Source of the DNA: Niebla homalea | Lineage: Eukaryota; Ascomycota; Lecanoromycetes; Lecanorales; Ramalinaceae | Direction of reading: 5' to 3' | Assembly: GCA_019925105.1 (NCBI GenBank) | Contig: JAHGAU010000027.1 | Location: forward strand, 682,001-746,000 | DNA length: 64,000 bases | In this document: positions 57,321 through 64,000 of the stretch, piece after piece | Position numbering within the stretch: position 1 is the stretch's first letter | How the letters are laid out: each line of letters starts with the position of its first letter | Position numbers and translations under genes: made by a program | The notes under the pieces: model-generated | Told to the model about the DNA's origin: nothing | Seen by the model: only the letters and a program-made list of their open reading frames with translations | Databases searched by the model: none

Positions 57321-59520
57321 TCAGTTCTTCGGGTTGCTCTCGTTGTTCGTGTATCGAAGTAGTAAAGGCACGAGCGGGTTGTAAAGGCCAAGACCGCCGA
57401 ACTCGACCGGGGAATAGAAGAAGCCATCTGGTATGTCAGAAACGCCGAAGCGCTCCTTCAACATCTGCCGGAGGTGGTCAAGGACATTGTCACGGGAGAG
57501 ACCGCCCGCACCGAAGATGGCTTTCTCAATCTTCTCCTGCGCCTTGATTGCTATATCCATGTGAGGCCGGCCCAGGCAACACGCCGGCTCACCAAAGCTG
57601 TGCGAGAAGAATCGGGCGATATACGCATTCCATACCCGGACCCACGCAAATACGCTGGGGCTTGCATTCAATTCTTTCTGTACCTGTTCGACTTGATTCT
57701 CCACCTAGCTATAGTCCAGGATCCATTTGACGTAGGGATCCATTTTCAAGAAACCACAGTAGATGTCTCCCAAAGGCAGACCGGCCATATTACTTGGTTC
57801 ATCTTAGGCGTTCTCTGAGCCTTTGATATCCAGAGCGCCCGTCTTGCCTAGATTTAATAAGAGGCCCCTCGTATCTACAAAGTCTTGAATGGTCTTCTAT
57901 GCGATTACAGCCGCGGGCTTAGAACCCTAAAACCAGAGATCGTCGTGGATCCGATATAGATTGGTTTCCGTTGTTTTGCTTACAGTAAAGTCTAGACAGA
58001 ACAAGAACGCTTCGCCCATTATATTATTCAGACGATGCTGGATCGGAACGCCATATTAACGGATGTAGGTTGCTGTGTCTGGGCCGTCTTGAGAAAACTT
58101 GATGGGCGCTTTGATGAACTTCTCTAGGAAGTCGAGCCAGAATGGTTTCATGCCGAAAAAGCGCAGGACTGTCAAGATTGTGGCGTTAAGCAGCGATGGC
58201 CCAAACCATCTAAAGTCCGATTCGAGCAGGGTGAAAGACCCATGGAGATGAGTTTGAGTGAGCGCCTCGGTGCTAATGAGATGTAGAAGCGACTGATTGA
58301 GTGCTATTGACGATTTGCCGTGGCCTGGGGCATCATCATTGATGTCATTATATTCGTCGACTGTGGTATTATAAGATTCTGGCAGTTGAGCCATGAAGTA
58401 TTGCTCCTTGTACTGATCCCGTCTCTCGTTCCTCACAGTGCGAAAGTGTCCTGTCGACAAGCCGTAGTCCTTTTGAAGACGTCTGGCTGGGGCACGCAAA
58501 GGGTTGCGAGAGGGTTGCACTTAGGCGCCAGAATGGAAGCAGGCTGTAAACGCGACCTTAAGAAGCACCGCCTATTTCATGCCAATAAGATACAACAGCA
58601 AAGCTTGTATGATCTCCTCATCCATATAGACCCTGTATTTGCCATTCAACGCGCGTCGGACCACGACAGGAACTGCCTCGGAACCCCAAGTCCATGTATC
58701 TAACGCGTCAATCTGCATGTCCAGAACGTCGGTCATCTCATCGAGAATCAAGGGGTTATTCTGGAGGTAAGCGAGGGCCTTTTTCTTGTGCTCTGACAGC
58801 AACTCCGTTAGTAGTAGGCCTTCAATGCAGCAGCTCAAATTCTCTTTGTTGAGTCGGCCCAGCTCGAATGATGCGATTGACTTCCTAAGGCTTTCGAGAG
58901 GAGACAGAACCAGCTTGCTTGAATTCTCTGTTGAACCGAACAGTTGCTTAAGGTACATCTCGATCTTCTTTGGCTCCGCAATAGTCGCTTGGCCAAGGAC
59001 TATGGATTCCCACTCCTTTCGCTGCTCATGCATTGCCTGACTCCCAACACGCTCAAAGGATTCTGCCGTATCGGATATCTCATGAGGTACGGCATTGAGG
59101 TTGTTCCCAGATTTCTCCAGCCATTCTATCACAATGCGACCGAAGAGTAAAGCATGCTCGTCCCTTTGGGCTCGCACGTCGAACGCGCTCTCGACCTTGC
59201 TTTGCCATTCCAAAAGGAGCGAGGAGGAACAAGGAGGGATCGTGACGAGATTGATGCAAGAAGCGGCGCAAGTTTTCCGTCGAGAGGTTTTGAAGCTTTC
59301 CAAGCTCAAGATGGTCCACAGCGGCCAGGAGGAGCTGAAGTTTCTTTTGAGTATTGTCGGTGTTCGCGATGGCGACTTGAATGCGTTTCCTCTCTGCGTC
59401 GAATGCGTGTTTCCTTGCGGAGAGTGCGGCAAGCTTGGTGTTAGTAATGTCGCGCATCGACTTCGCAGTTGCTGTAGAAGCCTCTATTGTAGAATCAAAT
59501 GAAGTGAAAGATTCTTGAGC
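57321..59520 (-). pseudogene. rvt: rvt-type reverse-transcriptase-related gene, degenerate
   Basis: Family: rvt, a domesticated single-copy RT-related cellular gene of fungi and other eukaryotes. The N-terminal coiled-coil part is in one frame (DITNTKLAALSARKHAFDAE, about 59457 to 59215), then a frameshift leads to the main frame: LLLEWQSKVESAFDVRAQRD, EHALLFGRIVIEWLEKSG, LDTWTWGSEAV, YMDEEIIQALLLYLIGMK. RT motifs follow: ESDFRWFGPSLLNATILTVL, VPIQHRLNNIMGEAFLFCLD and YRIHDDLWF with the catalytic Asp pair near 57955. The C-terminus has FFYSPVEFGGLGLYNPL. Seven or so in-frame stops (for example TAG after IGMK, TAG after DDLWF, TAG before VENQVEQ) sit where the family has Trp or Gln, as RIP produces. 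Active rvt proteins polymerise NTP/dNTP in a protein-primed way in vitro; this copy cannot be expressed whole. Confidence 0.82.
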
Positions 59521-61275
59521 AGGGGAAATAAGTGAATACTGATTGAAAAGGGCGACAGTAAGCTTCTGACTAGGAGAGTTGAAGAAATAGTACGGCGATG
59601 GTCGGAAACAAGTAGGAGATTTCTGCGACCTTTCAGAAGACGGGGATGGAAAGAACGAATCATCTCTAGGCAGCAGCCAATAACTCAGAGATGTTGTAGA
59701 AGATTCTTGTTAACCTTTGACTCACGATTATACCTTCCACAACAAGCAGGATTACCCACAGCACGATCCTTGCTTGTGGAAGGTTCTTTTAGGCCGTGCC
59801 TAATGCCAGCAGATTCGTGCAAGAAAGGTATAAGCTTGCAGTGACGTTCGCATCGAAGGAAACACCCAAGGAGTACTGCGAGCCTTGACCCTAGCCACAG
59901 AAAAAGCGCATGAATCGAATTCCGGAGACGTACAAATGGAGCTGATTTTTAGGAGTCTTTGTAGGAAGGATGGAGCCAGATATGCACAGGCGTACTCGAA
60001 TGTAAAGTCATAACACTCAACCATCCACGTGTCGTACGAGTTTTTTGCGAGTGTCACCTTACCCCTTGCTTAAAGCCTCGTCCAACACTCCAGCAGCATG
60101 ATTGATAGCAATTTGCGACCAAGCGAAGAGGATGCGTAGCTGGATGGAGATACGGAAGGTATATCAAGACACGTAAACAAACACATTGGGAAAATCATTC
60201 GGCTCGCATCAATGTTTCCCCGTCCCAGTCTCCCATATGACGTCAGCGCGAGAAAGGCTGTCTGGCTTCCTCTGTGGAGAATATTGCCCTCTTGATTTTA
60301 AAGCAAATGAGCGCTAAGGACCAAACATGGCTGAACCTCGTTTTTATTCACTGTGAAAGCTTGGTTGTTGTTATGGCCGCCACTCTACGCTCCTTTTTCT
60401 CTCGACAGTATGTGCGCCCACAGGATCTCCCCGAATCCCTTAGTCATGGAATGATCTAAGACTGACGATATATTCTCACGAAGCTTGAGTCCGAGATCCT
60501 CGTCAATGACTTGAAGTGTATACCTCCGGGAAAGTCTCCTTAGACTCCTCCATCTCCACAAGGCGCTTTCAAATGACGTAACCTCCTCTTAGTAGTCACG
60601 ACAAAGCCCAGAGCGAGACTATCAGATGCGAGGCGTTTTCACTGAAGACCTCACCAAACTATTGTCACCCTTCAGAATGTATTTCCAGGGGAGGAATATT
60701 TCCTGATCACTTCATTACAATCCTGCCCGGCAGAGAGTCCGAGCCGCAACTCATCCAATGAGGAAAACCGGGTCAATTGAAATTACCAAGGCTGCAAATA
60801 TATTGCACGGTAAGGTGTTAAGATGGTGAGATGCAGCGTAAGGTAAGATTCTCTGGGAGTTCAGAATTGACTCCCACTTTCGTTAAGGACAAAGGCCGCA
60901 AGGGCGAAGGACCAAGTATACACTAGCTCATATCGAGATTCTTTCATCTTGGGAAATCGCATCGTGGTAATATCCACCCTGCCCGCGTCTTGCGTCTAGA
61001 TGTTTTGCCCGGGCATCTTCTCGTATCGGTCGGATCTTTGTGGACAAATGACCAATCGTAGGACAGGTCCGTTGAACATTCAGGGAGTAAAGGAACCCTA
61101 GCTGAGGAATGTCGCGGCAGAGAGAAGCGTACGGCGCTCATTGTGAACTTTCGCATCTGCTGCCGCCGTTAAAGGCCATCTTGAACGGGCGCATCAAGGA
61201 TCTGCACAGCCTCACGAGAATTTTGCGAACTTCGTTTCGCTTGTCTTAATAATATTGCCGCCGAGATCGACACTC
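59521..61275. other. Intergenic stretch, no convincing gene
   Basis: Several frames of 60-85 codons on either strand (59800-60057 minus, 60274-60459 plus, 60944-61156 minus) show no family signature. A hairpin lies at 59732-59784. The segment next to 59520 is the upstream region of the rvt gene. Confidence 0.45.
59732..59784. repeat. Imperfect hairpin upstream of rvt
   Basis: ACCTTCCACAACAAGCAGGA at 59732 and ATCCTTGCTTGTGGAAGGT at 59766-59784 form an inverted repeat with a 13-base loop and a one- or two-base offset. It may be a small MITE remnant or chance structure. Confidence 0.5.
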
Positions 61276-61286
61276 TGCATATATAA
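61276..61286 (+). promoter_or_regulatory. TATA-like box of the small secreted protein gene
   Basis: CATATATAACA lies about 120 bases before the ATG at 61401, a usual distance in fungi. Confidence 0.4.
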
Positions 61287-61400
61287 CACAGAAGACGATG
61301 GTGACACAACCACTCAATCAGTACGACTGTCTCCCTCAAACGGGCATCTCTTTACGGCACGGAGTCTTCTAGACTGCAGACATACTCCGCATTGAGCATC

Positions 61401-61780
61401 ATGCGACTCCCTACCCAAATATTCATCATCGTCCCCTTCCTCTCCTCCACCATCGGCATGCGCCTCCCCACCGTGACGTCCAGACTAACCAGACCTCCTT
61501 CCCACCCTCAATGCTCAAGATCTCCGGCTTCGGCACCACAAAGCAGAACCCCGACCAGGGGATCGGCGACGGCGGTCCCGCAGCCTTCACCTTCACCATT
61601 TCAGATGCCAACAGCACCGTCAACCAAGGCACCTGCTCCTTCCCCTCGACGAACGACTACGAAAACGATCCGCCCTTGGCCTACAACGCAGCGCAATTAT
61701 ACGTGCCGCCGTCCTATTTCTATAGCCTCACGGAGTACGGAAGAGATACGTTTATCAAGCTGCAGATTTCGCACACGTAA
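61401..61780 (+). pseudogene. Small secreted protein, frame break after signal peptide
   Basis: ATG at 61401 encodes a signal peptide, MRLPTQIFIIVPFLSSTIG. The mature part is in another frame: DVQTNQTSFPPSMLKISGFG, then PAAFTFTISDANSTVNQGTC and YVPPSYFYSLTEYGRDTFI, ending at TAA 61778. The two frames must join near 61465-61475, so either a small indel or an error is present; no intron fits. Length (~120 aa), secretion signal and a beta-rich mature part with one or two Cys vaguely recall AA1-like (Alt a 1 fold) secreted proteins, without firm evidence. A GTAAAT at 61776 could be a donor leading to more coding sequence. Confidence 0.45.
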
Positions 61781-62133
61781 ATTTAATCAGGACTGTTGCC
61801 TCGCTGCGTCGCGAGACATTATGCTATCCAATGCTGACGAGGTGTGGGGCGAGCAGAGTCAGCAATGCTATGTACTCTAAGTCTAATGAATTCATGACCA
61901 TGAAATGATGACTATAAGGGCAGACTCCCGATTAAAACTTGTCGAGTTGCCAGGGATGTTCAGCCTCAATCTTTGGCCGAGACGGCACGGTAAACAGGAG
62001 CTGAGATTAAAGGAATGAATCTACCTGCCCCTGCCGGGTCTGCGCTTCCCGGTGTCTTTAGGCACCTTCGGCGGCACCACGACGTTGTGGTAATTCTCTT
62101 AGTAATTGAGAAGATTTGCTGCGTGGAGAGGTA

Positions 62134-62784
62134 TTATCCCGCAGCCAGGAAAGGGGCAGCATAAAGCCGCCAAGATTTCCTCCTTGTGTTTAGATATAAC
62201 ATGCCTGCGGATGGATGTCGTTCGGCCGAAGGTTTGCGGGGTCCGATACGGGTGAAAATAAAACACACAATGCTCTGCCGGTTCGAATATTGGTGTTCGC
62301 GGGTCACAGGCGTGGCATAAGGGGCCTTCGGTGGCCGTCCGCGTCTCCGTGATCCTGTATCGATCCGAAGACTGAGTTCTGCAATGGCTTGAATCGCGTT
62401 CTTACGATCGTGGACATCGCCAACATCCTTTTCCATCGGATTCACATTAAATAATGTATTTACGACATCCTGCCGCTGGGGTAAGATCTTGATTGGGACA
62501 ACCTCTTCTGGTAACGCACCCTCGATTTCAAGTCCCTTAAGTTACGCTTTAATGTCCTTATGCGATTGTTGAGCGGCCCAGTCCTGCCGGTACCGGATGA
62601 GCCGCTCGGCGTATAGCGACTGGTAAACGGACTTATAGGTACTGACAGCTGTCTTCGGGTCCTTTTGTAAAGCCTTTTTGCTCGTTTGCGCGTAAAGGGT
62701 ATCGTTCCTCGAGTTTTGCTCAAGTTTATCAAGCTCTATTCTGCACTGATCTTTGTTCTGTTGGAGGAGTTGAAGCTCGTCCAT
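62134..62784 (-). pseudogene. Unknown repeat-associated fungal protein fragment
   Basis: Minus-strand frames join into one protein-like text. MDELQLLQQNKDQCRIELDK with KALQKDPKTAVSTYKSVYQS and ERLIRYRQDWAAQQSHKDIK (62784 to 62542) is followed after a stop and shift by EGALPEEVVPIKILPQRQDV, NVNPMEKDVGDVHDRKNAIQ and TGSRRRGRPPKAPYATPVTR. The last contains an AT-hook-like RRRGRPPKA. Similar text occurs in fungal repeat families related to DUF3435/FluG-type proteins as far as I recall, but I cannot confirm it. It is broken by at least one stop and one frame change. Confidence 0.35.
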
Positions 62785-63254
62785 TTATTTAACCTCTTCG
62801 TACAGGGGTTCTAGCAGTTCTCGGGGACACCGACAATCAATCGTTCGACGCATACTTGTGGCGAAGTTGACAAGGGTTGCTGAGGCGGCAGGTGCCGGAA
62901 ATAGGTATCGGTGTAGTGGGAAATATAATGGGAGATGCATGATTGCTGCCATATTCGAGAAGAAGCGTAGCGTATTAAAACGTTACGTTGGGATTCATTT
63001 ATATGCCCTAAGATATTTAAGTGAATGGAGTTGGTTAATGCCTGAGTAAGGGTTAATATCCGCTATTCTCGATTGCTTTTCCTGCTTTACGGCGAATACA
63101 ATAGAACCTAAGTTTAAGACCGAACCCAATATGCTTACCTAGTCGGTCCAGTTAATAGTACGCTGTTCGATAATTTACGAGGCCTTCAGACGACGCACCT
63201 ATACCCTTACCACCCTCAAATCTGCCCTTAGAACCTATACTCAGTGAAGACGAC
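62785..63254. other. Possible 5' LTR or leader of the retroelement at the right edge
   Basis: TGTGGCGAAGTTGACAAGGG at about 62857 could be the start of an LTR, but its end and partner are not visible in the window. No ORF of note. Confidence 0.3.
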
Positions 63255-64000
63255 ATGCCACAAATCACCATGAGCGAGGAACAATTCCAAGCTCTTTTAA
63301 CGTCAATTCGAACTGCACCTGCAGCTGCAGCATCCAGGGCCGATATACCCAAATTCAGCCCTAAATACATTGGCTTCTTCAATCTCGACAATGACAACAC
63401 TGAGCCGGTAATACATACGAGTGACTCGCGAATCTACCATGACGTATTCTCATTTACCCAACGTTTGAGGAACAGAGAGGTAGATCCCAGATTTATTGAT
63501 CAATGTCTACAAGGCAAAGCTGAGAGATGGTATACCAATGAGTTAAGTGGCACTCAAAGAGCTGGGATACATACAAGTATGGAGTTTTGGGTCTCTGAAC
63601 TTGAAACTCGATTCAGAGAATCACCTATAGTGGCCCTTCAAAAGCTGGAATCACCCCGCTACACCATTGGTGATATCCATGCCCGTAAGGACCCTGAGGA
63701 GTACGTCCAAAAAATCATTACTCTCAACAAACACACTACAAGCCTCTCAGCTGAGGCCGGCTAAGTGATGACTGCATATAATTACTTCGACGTCCACCTC
63801 CGGACGCAGCCCTTTATGCCTACAGCCACTTCAACAATTGCGGACCTCATTCAACAAATCAACGACGTCAAGTATAAATGGTTTGACATGTATAAGCCAT
63901 ACAGTAACTCTCGTCAGCAAGAGCAATAGCCAGAACGTCAGCAGTACCCTCACCGCAACTTCAAAAAGGAGGAGAAGTATAAGTCAAATCCCCGCCCTTG
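63255..64000 (+). pseudogene. Retroelement Gag, nonsense-mutated, cut by window end
   Basis: ATG at 63255 opens MPQITMSEEQFQALLTSIRT, then FSPKYIGFFNLDNDNTEPVI, YHDVFSFTQRLRNREVD, LQGKAERWYTNELSGTQRAG, and ETRFRESPIVALQKLESPRY. This is the fungal Gag-like domain found before Gypsy-type pol (GFFNPD, AxxWYxxEL, ALxxLxxxRY). A TAA at 63762-63764 interrupts the frame, which goes on unchanged (VMTAYNYFDVHLRTQPFMPT) to a second stop, TAG at about 63926, and beyond. Both stops fit CAA/CAG to TAA/TAG. A basic tail (NFKKEEKYK) precedes the expected zinc knuckle outside the window. Confidence 0.7.

Noticed and set aside
62134..62784. Starship-type captain (DUF3435 recombinase) gene
   Set aside because: Text resembles C-terminal parts of FluG/DUF3435-like proteins at best; no tyrosine recombinase catalytic residues are visible and no large cargo element is bounded here.

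Overview
The window looks like a piece of nuclear chromosome from a filamentous ascomycete (Pezizomycotina) with repeat-induced point mutation (RIP). The grounds are short introns of 46-50 nt with GTATGT-type donors and CTAAT-like branch sites, fungal gene families (rvt reverse-transcriptase-related gene, C6 transcription factor type, DUF7924, cell-wall repeat protein), and long AT-rich blocks. In those blocks CA/TG dinucleotides are nearly absent while CG survives, and old transposon reading frames are full of TAA/TAG. Such two-speed genomes are typical of plant-associated ascomycetes, but I cannot name the species.

Layout. 1-24,000 is a nested stack of RIP-mutated transposons. A Tad-like LINE tail (1-1513) abuts a Tc1/mariner element (1514-23130). 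That element is split by a small hAT-like MITE (1893-2265) and by a 19.2-kb LTR-retrotransposon nest (2791-22019) with 250-bp LTRs. The nest holds a full-length LINE (9473-15293) sitting inside a Gypsy pol gene. A 5'-truncated LINE (23261-23974) and two little-mutated solo LTRs (23526-23708, 24839-25000) follow. A 432-bp TIR element (26454-26885) and a GC-richer island of unknown coding content lead to a DIRS-like tyrosine-recombinase retrotransposon on the minus strand (28762-33121) with gag, RT-RNase H and recombinase. Next come a DUF7924 fragment and a multi-exon gene fusing an HD-domain nucleotidase to a UMP/CMP-type kinase (35154-36552). Then follow a palindromic hAT-like MITE (36727-36917), a second Tc1/mariner copy (36963-38964) and a RIP-mutated Copia element (39012-44792).

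At about 44,700 the composition switches sharply to GC-balanced, gene-like DNA. Most genes there are broken by one or a few lesions: a C6 transcription-factor-like gene, a possible RasGEF-like gene, an unknown gene with one clean intron, a membrane pseudo-aspartyl protease, a repetitive GPI-type surface protein frameshifted by a perfect 40-bp duplication, an rvt gene with several nonsense codons, and a small secreted protein. A short deletion derivative of the DIRS-like element lies at 56872-57290. The window ends inside another retroelement gag gene.

The recurring theme is decay of single-copy-looking genes by C-to-T-type nonsense changes (CAA/CAG to TAA/TAG, TGG to TAG) beside RIP-mutated repeats, as expected from RIP spreading out of repeats. 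The most unusual items are the HD-kinase fusion, the DIRS-like element with its deletion derivative, and the degenerate rvt gene.
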